A model generated the notes under the pieces. The model saw only the letters and a program-made list of their open reading frames with translations, searched no databases and was not told the DNA's origin. Positions 7,650 to 15,394 of a DNA stretch of 64,000 nucleotides are shown one piece after another. The stretch spans positions 434,001-498,000 of the forward strand of contig NZ_PVTF01000006.1 of assembly GCF_003002815.1 (NCBI RefSeq), read 5' to 3'. The number at the start of each line of letters is the position of its first letter. Positions within the stretch are counted from its first letter, which is position 1. Made by a program: the position numbers and the translations under genes. The stretch comes from Umezawaea tangerina (GTDB taxonomy: Bacteria; Actinomycetota; Actinomycetes; Mycobacteriales; Pseudonocardiaceae).

Positions 7650-8305
7650 CAGGCGCTGAACTCCGGGGTTCGGTCGGGGCTCGCGGCGGCGAGCAGCTTG
7701 GGCAGCGTGTCGAGTGTCGCGTCCGCACCGTAGCCGGGGCTACCCGGCTGCTGGCGCCAGGACTCGTCCAGACCGCCCGCGTCGAGGGCGTCGAAGCCCA
7801 GCTCGTCGACGAGCGCCAGCACGACCGCCTTCGCCGCCGCGTCGTCGCCCGCGACCGGCAGGGCGATGCGCCCCTCGGTGCCCGCGGGGACGCCCTTCTC
7901 CAGCAGGTGTCCGGCGTAGATGCCGTTGAACACCTTCACGACCGGGTGTCCGAGCTGGTCGGAGACCCAGCGGCTCTCGGTGGCGCCGTCCTCGATCGCG
8001 TCGATGCGGCCGTCGCGCCCTGGGTAGTAGTTGCCCGTGTCGATCACCGCCACGCCCTCGGCGGCCCCGTCGAGCAGGCCCTTCGGCAGGTCGGCGACCT
8101 TGCCCTCCGGGATGGCGACTACGACCACCTCGGCGCCGCGGGCCACCTCGGCGAGCGGGACCGCCCGCGCGCCGGTCTGCGTCGCCAGGTCCGCGAGCGT
8201 CGCCGGGCCGCGCGAGTTGGCCACGGACACGTCGTGCCCGAGCGCGGTGAGCCGCCGGGTGAGGGCACCGCCGATGTTGCCCGCTCCGATGATGCCGACC
8301 TTCAT
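7649..8305 (-). CDS. NADPH-F420 reductase family (Fno-like) dinucleotide-binding protein
   Basis: About 218 residues, beginning MKVGIIGAGNIGGAL, a clear Rossmann motif, followed by VANSRGP as in F420H2:NADP oxidoreductases. The family moves hydride between NADPH and the deazaflavin F420 or reduces related substrates. The ATG at 8305 is preferred over a GTG at 8314 because GGGAAG then has proper spacing. It is the first gene of a two-gene operon with the maleylacetate reductase/hydroxyquinol dioxygenase fusion, so it may supply reducing power to an upstream hydroxylation of the aromatic substrate. That link is inference. Confidence 0.75.
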   Translation of the reverse strand: MKVGIIGAGNIGGALTRRLTALGHDVSVANSRGPATLADLATQTGARAVPLAEVARGAEVVVVAIPEGKVADLPKGLLDGAAEGVAVIDTGNYYPGRDGRIDAIEDGATESRWVSDQLGHPVVKVFNGIYAGHLLEKGVPAGTEGRIALPVAGDDAAAKAVVLALVDELGFDALDAGGLDESWRQQPGSPGYGADATLDTLPKLLAAASPDRTPEFSA

Positions 8306-8456
8306 CGAGATCACTTCCCGTCCGAGTCGCCTGGGTGCAGCTTGCCCTCACGCGGTCCAACGCGCACCGCCATCCGGATCATTCCGCCGGGCCCGCAAGA
8401 CTGCGGTCGCGGCGACCCGGCGCAGGGGGAAGATCCTCGCGAATCCGAGGAACGGG

Positions 8457-9053
8457 GTGGACCAGTCGGTGGCGCACTTACCCGAGTCCGGCGATCCCGG
8501 TCTGGACCCCGAGGTCGTGCGGCGGGCGGTCGGCGGCGACCAGGCGGCGACGAGGGCGCTGCTGGAGGCGATCAGACCGGTGGTGGTGCGCTACTGCCGG
8601 GCGCGGGTGGGGCGCCACGAGCGGACGTTCGGCTCGGCCGACGACGTCGCCCAGGACATCTGCCTCGCGGTGCTGACCGCGCTGCCGACCTTCCGGGACC
8701 AGGGCAGGCCGTTCCTGGCGTTCGTCTTCGGCATCGCCGCGCACAAGGTCGCCGACGCCCACCGCGCGTCGGCCAAGAACCGCGTCGAGCCCATGTCGGA
8801 GGTGCCGGACTTCGAGGAGGTCGCGGCGGGCCCCGAGGAACGGGCCCTGCTCGACGACCTGTCCACTCGAATGGGTGGTTTGTTGCGAACACTTCCGGAG
8901 CGCCAGCGGGAGATCCTGGTACTGAGAGTAGTGCTCGGCCTGTCCGCTGACGAGGCAGCGGAGGCCATCGGGTCCACGCCCGGAGCCATTCGGGTGGCGC
9001 AGCACCGGGCGTTGACCCAGTTGCGCAAGGCGGTGGGCGCTCCCGGTCGTTAG
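8457..9053 (+). CDS. shbA: RNA polymerase sigma factor, ShbA/SigD type
   Basis: A 198-residue sigma-70 family factor with regions 2 and 4 only. Region 2 reads SADDVAQDICLAVLTALP and then RPFLAFVFGIAAHKVADAHR. Region 4 has LPERQREILVLR and the HTH LSADEAAEAIGSTPGAIRV. The sequence closely fits the ShbA group, which in Streptomyces drives transcription of the principal sigma gene hrdB, and mycobacterial SigD. The GTG at 8457 is chosen because GAGG lies 6 nt upstream. No anti-sigma gene is adjacent, which fits ShbA. It diverges from the F420-type reductase operon. Confidence 0.85.
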   Translation: MDQSVAHLPESGDPGLDPEVVRRAVGGDQAATRALLEAIRPVVVRYCRARVGRHERTFGSADDVAQDICLAVLTALPTFRDQGRPFLAFVFGIAAHKVADAHRASAKNRVEPMSEVPDFEEVAAGPEERALLDDLSTRMGGLLRTLPERQREILVLRVVLGLSADEAAEAIGSTPGAIRVAQHRALTQLRKAVGAPGR

Positions 9054-9086
9054 GCAGTTGTCAAGAAACCGATTTACATTCACGCC

Positions 9087-9422
9087 GTGGAGGACGAGAG
9101 CCCCGAGCTGGTGCTGCGCTCCGCGGTCGAGGCCGCGGTGCGCCAGGTGCTGGGTGCCGGCTCGGCACCCGACCCGTGCGTGGTGATCAACCAGGTCATG
9201 ATCGACTTCGCCGTCCGGGTCGCCGCCGTGCAGCACCAGCTCGCCGCGGTGGCGGAGCGCGACCCCCTGGGCGGGGTGGCGCTGGCCCGCAGGCACCTCG
9301 GCGCGGCGTTCGGCCACTTCAGCGACGGGCGGGCCGCCGAGGGCCGGGCCGAGCTGATCACGGCGCGTGCGCTGCTGAACGGGTCCGGCGACGCCGACCG
9401 CAGCCACGAGTGGAGCCTCTGA
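9087..9422 (+). CDS. Small uncharacterised soluble protein
   Basis: A 111-residue acidic protein with a GTG start, 33 bp after the sigma factor gene and in the same direction. No signal peptide or membrane segment is seen. It looks all-helical, with a conserved-looking core around VINQVMIDFAVRVAAVQHQLAAVAERDPLGGVALARRHLGAAFGHF read in parts. I do not recognise the family. Its place directly behind the sigma gene makes co-transcription likely. A regulatory role toward the sigma factor is possible but not shown by any motif. Confidence 0.6.
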   Translation: MEDESPELVLRSAVEAAVRQVLGAGSAPDPCVVINQVMIDFAVRVAAVQHQLAAVAERDPLGGVALARRHLGAAFGHFSDGRAAEGRAELITARALLNGSGDADRSHEWSL

Positions 9423-9455
9423 AGCCGGAATCGGGGCGGAGGTAGGCTTTCCGCC

Positions 9456-10547
9456 ATGGCTTCCCAGGCAGCGATCGGCTTCACGCGCGGCGCCCCCTCC
9501 TTGGACATCATCGACACCGAAGGGCTGGTCGAGGCGACCAGGCTCGCCTTCGCCGAGGACCCCGCGGGCACGACGGCCTACGGCACAGCGGTCGGCTACG
9601 CGCCGCTGCGCAAGTGGATCGCCGAGCAGCACGGCGTCCCGGTCGAGCAGGTGCTGGTCACCAACGGCTCGATGCAGGCCGACGCGTTCCTGTTCGAGCA
9701 GCTCGTCTCCCCCGGTGACGCGGTCATCGTCGAGGCGCCGACCTACGACCGCACGCTGCTGAACCTGCGCCAGCGCGGTGCCGAGGTGCACCCGATCGCG
9801 CTGCACGAGGACGGCATCGACGTCGACGCGGTGCAGGCGCTGCTGGAGAGCGGTGTCCGCCCGAAGCTCGCGCACATCATCCCGAACTTCCAGAACCCCG
9901 CCGGCTACACGCTGAGCGCGCCGAAGCGGGCCCGCCTGCTCGCGCTCGCCTCGCAGTACGGCTTCACGCTGTTCGAGGACGACCCGTACTTCTCGATCCG
10001 CTTCGAGGGCGAGCAGCTGCCCACGATGCTGTCGCAGGACACCTCCGGCAGCGTCGTGTACGCGTCGTCGTTCTCCAAGACGGTGTGCCCCGGCATCCGG
10101 GTCGGCTACCTCGTCGGGCCCGCGGAGGTCATCGCGGGCATCGCCAAGATCGCGACCACGACCTACATCTCCCCCAACATGGTGTCGCAGTCGATCGTGA
10201 ACCAGTTCTGCCGCTCCGGGCGGCTGGACAAGTCCATCGACACCGTCCGCGCCGCGCTGCGGCAGCGCAAGGACGCCCTGGTAGCGGCGTTGGAGCGCGA
10301 GCTGCCGAAGGCGGAGTACACCGCGCCGCAGGGCGGCTACTTCATGTGGGTCCGGCTGCCCGGCGTGTCGATCGACGCGCTCGCGGACGCCGCGGCCGAG
10401 CACGGGGTGGCGTTCGTGAAGGGCGCGGACTTCCTGCTGGAGGGCGGCGACGACTCGGTGCGGCTGGCCTACTCCGGTCTGTCGGCCGAGGAGATCGACG
10501 AGGGCGTCACCCGCCTCGCGGCGGCCGTCCGCTCGCTCGACGCGTGA
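9456..10547 (+). CDS. PLP-dependent aminotransferase, class I/II (2-aminoadipate type)
   Basis: 363 residues of fold-type I. The PLP-binding lysine is Lys208 in SSFSKTVCPGIRVGYL, and the Asn-Pro pair is in IPNFQNPAGYTLS. It lacks the N-terminal GntR domain of MocR regulators and looks like a LysN/2-aminoadipate transaminase relative; the amino-acid substrate is not certain. It heads an operon: its stop overlaps the ATG of the cyclohydrolase gene by one base, which in turn overlaps the FolD-like gene. This suggests that its product feeds or uses one-carbon units. Confidence 0.85.
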   Translation: MASQAAIGFTRGAPSLDIIDTEGLVEATRLAFAEDPAGTTAYGTAVGYAPLRKWIAEQHGVPVEQVLVTNGSMQADAFLFEQLVSPGDAVIVEAPTYDRTLLNLRQRGAEVHPIALHEDGIDVDAVQALLESGVRPKLAHIIPNFQNPAGYTLSAPKRARLLALASQYGFTLFEDDPYFSIRFEGEQLPTMLSQDTSGSVVYASSFSKTVCPGIRVGYLVGPAEVIAGIAKIATTTYISPNMVSQSIVNQFCRSGRLDKSIDTVRAALRQRKDALVAALERELPKAEYTAPQGGYFMWVRLPGVSIDALADAAAEHGVAFVKGADFLLEGGDDSVRLAYSGLSAEEIDEGVTRLAAAVRSLDA

Positions 10548-11116
10548 TGCGGGACCAGCTCGTAGGGGAGTTCCTGGAGCGGCTGTCGGCACGGGTGTCC
10601 GCACCCGGTGGCGGTGCGACGGCCGCGCTGCACGCCGCCCAGTCCGCGGCGCTGCTGGGCATGGTCGCGCGGTACAGCGACGGGCCCAAGCACGCCGGGG
10701 ACGCGGACGCGATCTCGGCGGTGCTGTCCGAAGTGGACGCTCTCCGGGTCGACGCCCTGCGGCTGGCCGAGGACGACGCCGCGGCGTTCACCGCCGTGAC
10801 CGACGCCTACAAGCTGCCGAAGGGCCCCGAGCGGTCCGCGGCGATCGCGGAAGCGCTTGCGGGAGCCGCCGTCCCGCCGCTGCGCACCATCGCCGTCGCC
10901 GAACGGCTGGTCGCGCTGGCCGAGGTGCTGCTGCCCCTCGGCAACCGCAACGTGATCACCGACGTGGCCGCGGCGGCCGACGCGGCCCGCGCCGCGGCGA
11001 CCACCGCCAGGGTCAACGCGGAGATCAACGGGGCCGCTGTGGAGTCCGATGTGGACGCGTTGGCCGCACGGGCCGACCGGGTCACCTCAAGAGTGCGCGA
11101 GGAGATCGCCAAGTGA
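10547..11116 (+). CDS. fchA: Methenyl-THF cyclohydrolase/formimino-THF cyclodeaminase (FchA-like)
   Basis: 189 residues, a four-helix-bundle protein of the cyclodeaminase/cyclohydrolase family. The signature loop SAPGGGATAALHAAQ lies near residues 18-32, and the typical LLPLGNRNVITDV near residues 127-140. Stand-alone members interconvert 5,10-methenyl- and 10-formyl-tetrahydrofolate (FchA) or release ammonia from formimino-THF. The ATG overlaps the aminotransferase stop, and the next gene, folD-like, begins before this one ends. That FolD copy has lost its cyclohydrolase lysine, so this protein is the natural supplier of the activity. Confidence 0.82.
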   Translation: MRDQLVGEFLERLSARVSAPGGGATAALHAAQSAALLGMVARYSDGPKHAGDADAISAVLSEVDALRVDALRLAEDDAAAFTAVTDAYKLPKGPERSAAIAEALAGAAVPPLRTIAVAERLVALAEVLLPLGNRNVITDVAAAADAARAAATTARVNAEINGAAVESDVDALAARADRVTSRVREEIAK

Positions 11117-11997
11117 GCACGTTGTCCGGCAAGGAGTTCGCCACCACGATCCGCGAGGACGTGACCGAGAGGGCGGCGAAGCTGGCCGTCGACGGCACGT
11201 CCGCGCGGCTGGCCGTGGTCACGGCGACCGCCGACGAGGCCGCCGCCTGGTACGTGCGGTCGATCGCGAAGGCCGCGGAGAAGGTCGGGATCACCTGCGA
11301 CGTGGTGGACCTCGGTGCGGCCGCGACCGGGGCGGAGCTGGCCGAGGCGCTGACCGCGCTGAGCGCGGACGACGCCGTGCACGGGGTCATCCTGCAGACA
11401 CCGCTGCCCGACGGCTTGTCGGTGGCCGACCTGGCCTCCAACATCGTGGCGCGCAAGGACGTCGACGGCTCGAACCCGGCCTCGCTCGGACGGCTGGCCG
11501 CCGGGCTGACCGCGTTCGCGCCCGCCACCGCCGCCGCCGTGGTGGCCCTGCTGGAGCACCACGAGGTGGAGCTGGCGGGCAAGCACGTCGTCGTCGTGGG
11601 GCGGTCGACCGTGGTCGGCAAGCCGGTGGCGCACCTGCTGCTGGACCGGGACGCGACGGTCACGGTGTGCCACTCGAAGACCGCCGACCTCGCCGCGGTC
11701 ACCACGACCGGTGACGTCGTGGTGGCGGCCGTCGGCGTGCCGGGGCTGATCAAGGCCGAGCACGTCCGCGAGGGCGCGACCGTGGTCGACGTCGGCACGA
11801 ACGCCACCGCCGACGGCGGTCTGGTCGGCGACGTCGACGCCGCCGTGGCGGAGAAGGCCGCGCTGACGCCGGTTCCCGGTGGGGTCGGCCCGGTCACCAC
11901 CGCGTTGTTGTTGCGCAACACCGTGGAGGCCGCCGAGGCGGCGACGCAGCGGGTGGCGGTCCCCGGTCGGCGCAGACAGCCCAGCTGGCGCCGCTGA
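11113..11997 (+). CDS. folD: FolD-type methylene-THF dehydrogenase lacking the cyclohydrolase Lys
   Basis: 294 residues with FolD architecture: KDVDGSNPASLGRL, VVVVGRSTVVGKPVAHLLL (NADP binding) and TPVPGGVGPVTTALLLRNT are all present. The catalytic YxxxK motif that gives FolD its cyclohydrolase activity reads Tyr47-V-R-S-Ile51, so the lysine is replaced by isoleucine. The usual CTPxG loop has become FAPATAA. In human and E. coli enzymes this lysine is needed for cyclohydrolase activity. The gene overlaps fchA by 4 bp (GTGA), so the pair may divide the two reactions. A canonical FolD elsewhere in the genome is likely. Confidence 0.85.
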   Translation: MSTLSGKEFATTIREDVTERAAKLAVDGTSARLAVVTATADEAAAWYVRSIAKAAEKVGITCDVVDLGAAATGAELAEALTALSADDAVHGVILQTPLPDGLSVADLASNIVARKDVDGSNPASLGRLAAGLTAFAPATAAAVVALLEHHEVELAGKHVVVVGRSTVVGKPVAHLLLDRDATVTVCHSKTADLAAVTTTGDVVVAAVGVPGLIKAEHVREGATVVDVGTNATADGGLVGDVDAAVAEKAALTPVPGGVGPVTTALLLRNTVEAAEAATQRVAVPGRRRQPSWRR

Positions 11998-12009
11998 CAC
12001 CCCACCGCA

Positions 12010-12057
12010 CGCACGACCCGACCGGTCGGTCCACTTCGGACCGACCGGTCTCGTGCG
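12010..12057. terminator. Strong bidirectional terminator between folD and the aldo/keto reductase
   Basis: A perfect inner stem GACCGGTCGGTCC / GGACCGACCGGTC with a 5-nt loop, extended outward by CGCACGA / TCGTGCG. It fills the gap between two convergent genes and ends next to the reductase stop codon. Confidence 0.85.
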
Positions 12058-12891
12058 TCAGGCCTGGTTGAAGGTGTCCGGGTCGGGGCCGAGGCGCTTG
12101 CCCGTGTCGAGGCCGGACAGCGCGGCCACGTCCTCGTCGTCCAGGGCGAAGTCGAAGACGTCGGCGTTCTCCGCGATCCGGGCCGGGGTCACCGACTTCG
12201 GGATGACGACGGTGCCCAGCTGGAGGTGCCAGCGCAGCACGACCTGAGCGGGCGTGCGGTCGTGCTTGGCCGCGACGGCGGCGACGGTCCGGTCGGACAG
12301 CAGCTCGCCGCCCTGCCCCAGCGGGGACCACGCCTCGGTGGTGATGCCGTGCCGGGTGTGGAACTCGCGCAGCGCCGCCTGGTTGAAGAACGGGTGCAGC
12401 TCGACCTGGTTGACCGACGGCACGACACCGGTCGCGTCGACGAGCTGCTCCAGGTGCTCCGGCTGGAAGTTGGAGACGCCGACCGAGCGCACCCGGCCGT
12501 CGGAGAGCAGCTTTGCGAACGCCTTCCAGGTCTCCACCTGCAGGCCGCGCGCGGGCGTCGGCCAGTGGACCAGGTACAGGTCGAGGCGGTCGAGCCCGAG
12601 CTTGGCCAGGCTGGTGTCGAACGCGCGCAGGGTCTTGTCGTAGCCCTGGTCGGCGTTCCACAGCTTGGTGGTGACGAACAGGTCGTCGCGCGGCACGTCC
12701 GACTCGGCGATGGCGTGGCCGACGGCCTCCTCGTTGCGGTACGCCGCGGCGGTGTCGATGCTCCTGTAGCCCGCCGCGAGGGCGTGCGACACGGCGGCCT
12801 TCGTCTCGTCGTCGGGCACCTGGAAGACGCCGAAGCCGAGCTGCGGCATGGTGACGCCGTCGTTGAGGGTGACGTTCGGGATCGCGGTCAT
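12058..12891 (-). CDS. Aldo/keto reductase (2,5-diketogluconate reductase-like)
   Basis: 277 residues, TIM-barrel oxidoreductase. The full catalytic set is visible: Asp46 (RSIDTAAAY), Tyr51, Lys76 (VTTKLW) and His109 (LVHWP). The NADPH signature IPKSVTPARI is near the C-terminus. It reduces an aldehyde or ketone; the true substrate is unknown. It follows the SDR gene by 20 bp in one operon, transcribed away from a divergent MarR regulator that probably controls both. Confidence 0.9.
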   Translation of the reverse strand: MTAIPNVTLNDGVTMPQLGFGVFQVPDDETKAAVSHALAAGYRSIDTAAAYRNEEAVGHAIAESDVPRDDLFVTTKLWNADQGYDKTLRAFDTSLAKLGLDRLDLYLVHWPTPARGLQVETWKAFAKLLSDGRVRSVGVSNFQPEHLEQLVDATGVVPSVNQVELHPFFNQAALREFHTRHGITTEAWSPLGQGGELLSDRTVAAVAAKHDRTPAQVVLRWHLQLGTVVIPKSVTPARIAENADVFDFALDDEDVAALSGLDTGKRLGPDPDTFNQA

Positions 12892-12911
12892 GAGGTGCGT
12901 CCTTCCACCGG

Positions 12912-13706
12912 TCAGGGGATCAGGGTGTTGGCGATGCCGCCGTCGGCGCGCAGCGCGGCACCGGTCGTGGCCGAGGACAGGTCGGAGGCGACGTAGGCGA
13001 TGAAGTTGCCGATCTCCTCCGGCCGGATGAGGCGCTTGAGCAGCGAGGTGGGGCGCTCGGTCTCCATGAAGCGGCGCTCGGCCTCCTCGAACGGGACGTC
13101 GCGGCCGACGCGGTCGGCGATGAACTCGCGCACGCCCTCGGTCAGCGTCGAGCCGGGCAGCACGGTGTTGACCGTGACGCCGGTGCCCGCGACCTCCTGG
13201 GCCATGCCGCGCGAGACCGCGATCTGGGCGGTCTTCGTCATGCCGTAGTGCACCATCTCGGTGGGGATCTGGATCGCGGACTCGCTGCTCACGAAGATCA
13301 CCCGACCCCAGCCGCGGCCGACCATCCGGGGCGCGTAGTGCCTGGCGAGGCGGATGCCGGACAGCACGTTGACCTCGAAGTAGCGCACCCACTCCTCGTC
13401 GGGGACCTCGAAGACGGGGACGGCGCCGAAGATGCCGAGGTTGTTCACCAGCACGTCGACGTCGGGCAGCTGCCCGACCAGGTCGGCCGCGCCCTCGGCG
13501 GTGGCCACGTCGGCGGCGATGCCGGTGACCTTCGTGGACCCGGTCTCCTCGCGCAGCCCGTCCACGGCGTCCGCGACGCGCCGCTCGTCGCGCCCGTTGA
13601 CGACCACCGCCGCGTCCGCGAGCGCGAGGGCCCTGGCCGCCGCGTAGCCGATCCCGGAGCTGGACCCGGTGACCAGCGCGGTGCGGCCGGTGAGGTCGAT
13701 CTTCAC
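12912..13706 (-). CDS. Short-chain dehydrogenase/reductase
   Basis: 264 residues. TGSSSGIG (13-20) binds the cofactor, NNLG sits near residue 89, and the active site is Ser140/141, Tyr154 and Lys158 (YGMTK). The GTG at 13706 is chosen because AAGGAG lies just upstream and the protein then begins MKIDLTGRTALVTG; the frame further upstream is not SDR-like. It is the first gene of the operon with the aldo/keto reductase and is divergent from the MarR gene, an arrangement often used for detoxification of reactive carbonyls or quinones. Confidence 0.9.
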   Translation of the reverse strand: MKIDLTGRTALVTGSSSGIGYAAARALALADAAVVVNGRDERRVADAVDGLREETGSTKVTGIAADVATAEGAADLVGQLPDVDVLVNNLGIFGAVPVFEVPDEEWVRYFEVNVLSGIRLARHYAPRMVGRGWGRVIFVSSESAIQIPTEMVHYGMTKTAQIAVSRGMAQEVAGTGVTVNTVLPGSTLTEGVREFIADRVGRDVPFEEAERRFMETERPTSLLKRLIRPEEIGNFIAYVASDLSSATTGAALRADGGIANTLIP

Positions 13707-13829
13707 GGTGCTCCTTCTTGTAGGCGGTAAGCTGTAACCAGCGTAAGCAATACTTGCAGACGCCGACTGTTGCACACGCTTGATAGTGCACGCGTGGTCG
13801 ACGACCCGCAAACCGGGAAGGGGTGAACC

Positions 13830-14288
13830 GTGTCACTGGCCGAGGACGCCACCGAGGCGCGCGCCCAGGGCTGGCGGACGCTCGCCGCACTGCACGCGCG
13901 CATCGAGGACAAGCTCGAACGCGCCCTGCAACGCGCGCACGACCTCTCCGTCAGTGAGTACACCGTTCTGGACGTGCTCGCCCGCCAGGACGACTTCCAC
14001 CTGCGGATGTCGCAGGTCTCCCAGGCGGTGGTGCTGAGCCAGTCCGCCACCACGCGGCTCGTGACGCGGCTGGAGGACCGCGGGCTGCTCGGGCGGTACC
14101 TGTGCGCCACGGACCGGCGGGGCATCTACACCGAGCTGACCCCTGCAGGTGTCGCGCTGCTCGACGCGGCGCGGCCGACGCACGACGCGGCGCTGGGCGA
14201 GGCGCTGGCGGAGGCCGAACGGCTGCCCGAGCTCGCACCCCTGGTGACCGCGCTCGCCGGACTGCCCGCGTCAAGCACTTCCAGGTAG
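13830..14288 (+). CDS. MarR-family transcriptional regulator
   Basis: 152 residues. The winged helix is recognisable from LSVSEYTVLDVLARQ through MSQVSQAVVLSQSATTRLVTRLEDRGLLGRY in pieces, and the wing has CATDRRGIYTELTPAG. It dimerises through terminal helices. It is divergent from the SDR-aldo/keto reductase operon, with 123 bp between the starts, so it probably represses that operon and itself. No clear long palindrome is visible in the gap, only a short GCAA-TAC-TTGC dyad at 13747-13757. Confidence 0.88.
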   Translation: MSLAEDATEARAQGWRTLAALHARIEDKLERALQRAHDLSVSEYTVLDVLARQDDFHLRMSQVSQAVVLSQSATTRLVTRLEDRGLLGRYLCATDRRGIYTELTPAGVALLDAARPTHDAALGEALAEAERLPELAPLVTALAGLPASSTSR

Positions 14289-14333
14289 TGGACGGCGTTG
14301 ACGCGCCGTGGCGGAGTTGGTCGGATCAGCCTT

Positions 14334-14798
14334 GTGAGAAACCTGGAACAGCTCGACGCGGCGGACGTCACCTTCGTCATCCGGGTGACCGCACCACAGG
14401 CTTCCAGGGTCGCGAACCGGGTGGCGGACGCGCTCAAGGCCGCGCTGGGGCAGGCGGCCGTGGACGTCGAGGTCCCGGTGCGGCGCGGCGGGCCCGCGCT
14501 GCGGGTGTTCCCCGAGTCCCGCCGGGTGCTGCACCGCGGGGAGGCGGTGGAGCTGACGCGGCTGGAGTTCGACCTGCTGCTGCACCTGTGCAGCCAGCCC
14601 CGGCGGGTGCACCGCAGGGCGGCGTTGATGCACCAGGTGTGGGGCGCCACGACCGTGGTGGACACGCGGACGGTGGACGTGCACGTGCGGCGGATCCGGC
14701 GGAAGCTGGGCGACGCGGCCGGGGTGATCGGGACGGTGCGCGGCGTGGGCTACCGGGTGGACCAGGAGCACCAGGTGAGGGTGGAGCGGGAGGACTGA
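14334..14798 (+). CDS. Stand-alone winged-helix (OmpR/PhoB effector type) protein
   Basis: About 154 residues from a GTG at 14334; a TTG at 14298 is also possible and neither has a strong ribosome-binding site. The C-terminal half is a Trans_reg_C winged helix: LTRLEFDLLLHLCSQPRRVHRR, then DTRTVDVHVRRIRRKLG and TVRGVGYRV. There is no receiver domain, so it is not a standard response regulator. The N-terminal 60 residues (VTFVIRVTAPQASRVANRVADAL) are unfamiliar and may dimerise or bind a partner. Such orphan proteins recur in Pseudonocardiales, with unknown targets. Confidence 0.75.
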   Translation: MRNLEQLDAADVTFVIRVTAPQASRVANRVADALKAALGQAAVDVEVPVRRGGPALRVFPESRRVLHRGEAVELTRLEFDLLLHLCSQPRRVHRRAALMHQVWGATTVVDTRTVDVHVRRIRRKLGDAAGVIGTVRGVGYRVDQEHQVRVERED

Positions 14799-14870
14799 CC
14801 CCTTGCCGCACACCGTGCGCGGGGCACCACCGACGAGGTAGCGGGGCGGGAGGCGGCCTCCGGGCGGTGT

Positions 14871-15317
14871 CTACTCGGCGGCGTCGGGAAGTGGATCGCA
14901 CTCCGGACCGTTGGTCCACAGCTGGTCGGCGGTTCCCTCGTCGAGGCGGCGGGCGTAGAGCTCGACCTTGCGGTGGATGACGGTCAACGCCTCCTGGAGG
15001 TCGTCGACCTGCTGCTGCACGTTCGCCTCGTGGCGGCGGAGGATGTCGAAGCGCTCGACCTCGTTGCCGGGGCCCGCCAGGACCAGGCCCGCGTAGCGCC
15101 GGATCTCGGGCAGGGGCATGCCCGAGGAGCGCAGCTTCGTGCACACCTTGAGCCACTCCACCTCCTCGGTCGTGAACACGCGCCTGCCCGCGGCGTTGCG
15201 CCGCACGGGGGCGACGAACAGGCCTTCCTGCTCGTAGAAGCGCAGGGTGTGGGTGGTGAGGCCGGTCAGCGCGCTGACCTGGCCGATGCTCAGGGTGGTC
15301 TCCGCGGCCGTGGACAT
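14871..15317 (-). CDS. MerR-family transcriptional regulator
   Basis: About 148 residues from an ATG near 15317 (a start at 15326 adds three residues). The MerR winged helix is clear: LSIGQVSALTGLTTHTLRFYEQEGL, then RRVFTTEEVEWL. It is followed by a coiled-coil dimerisation helix around residues 95-130. No cysteine cluster for metals is present, so an organic effector is likelier. It is divergent from an SDR gene whose promoter has the 19-bp spacer and palindrome expected of a MerR target. Confidence 0.9.
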   Translation of the reverse strand: MSTAAETTLSIGQVSALTGLTTHTLRFYEQEGLFVAPVRRNAAGRRVFTTEEVEWLKVCTKLRSSGMPLPEIRRYAGLVLAGPGNEVERFDILRRHEANVQQQVDDLQEALTVIHRKVELYARRLDEGTADQLWTNGPECDPLPDAAE

Positions 15318-15335
15318 GGCTCCCACTCTACGAGC

Positions 15336-15366
15336 TTGACTTCGAGTCGACTCGAACTCATAGCGT
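15336..15366 (+). promoter_or_regulatory. MerR-dependent promoter of the SDR gene
   Basis: TTGACT (15336-15341) and TAGCGT (15361-15366) are 19 bp apart. The perfect 16-bp palindrome TTCGAGTCGACTCGAA (15341-15356) sits between them. It lies between a merR gene and the divergent SDR gene, so the regulator and its site can be paired with good reason. Confidence 0.75.
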
Positions 15367-15394
15367 CGAGGGCGACATCGAGGAAAGGAACACC

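Noticed and set aside
13720-13829. A MarR operator between the SDR and marR genes
   Set aside because: Only a 4-bp-arm dyad (GCAA-TAC-TTGC) and scattered GTAAGC words were found, too weak to call a site.
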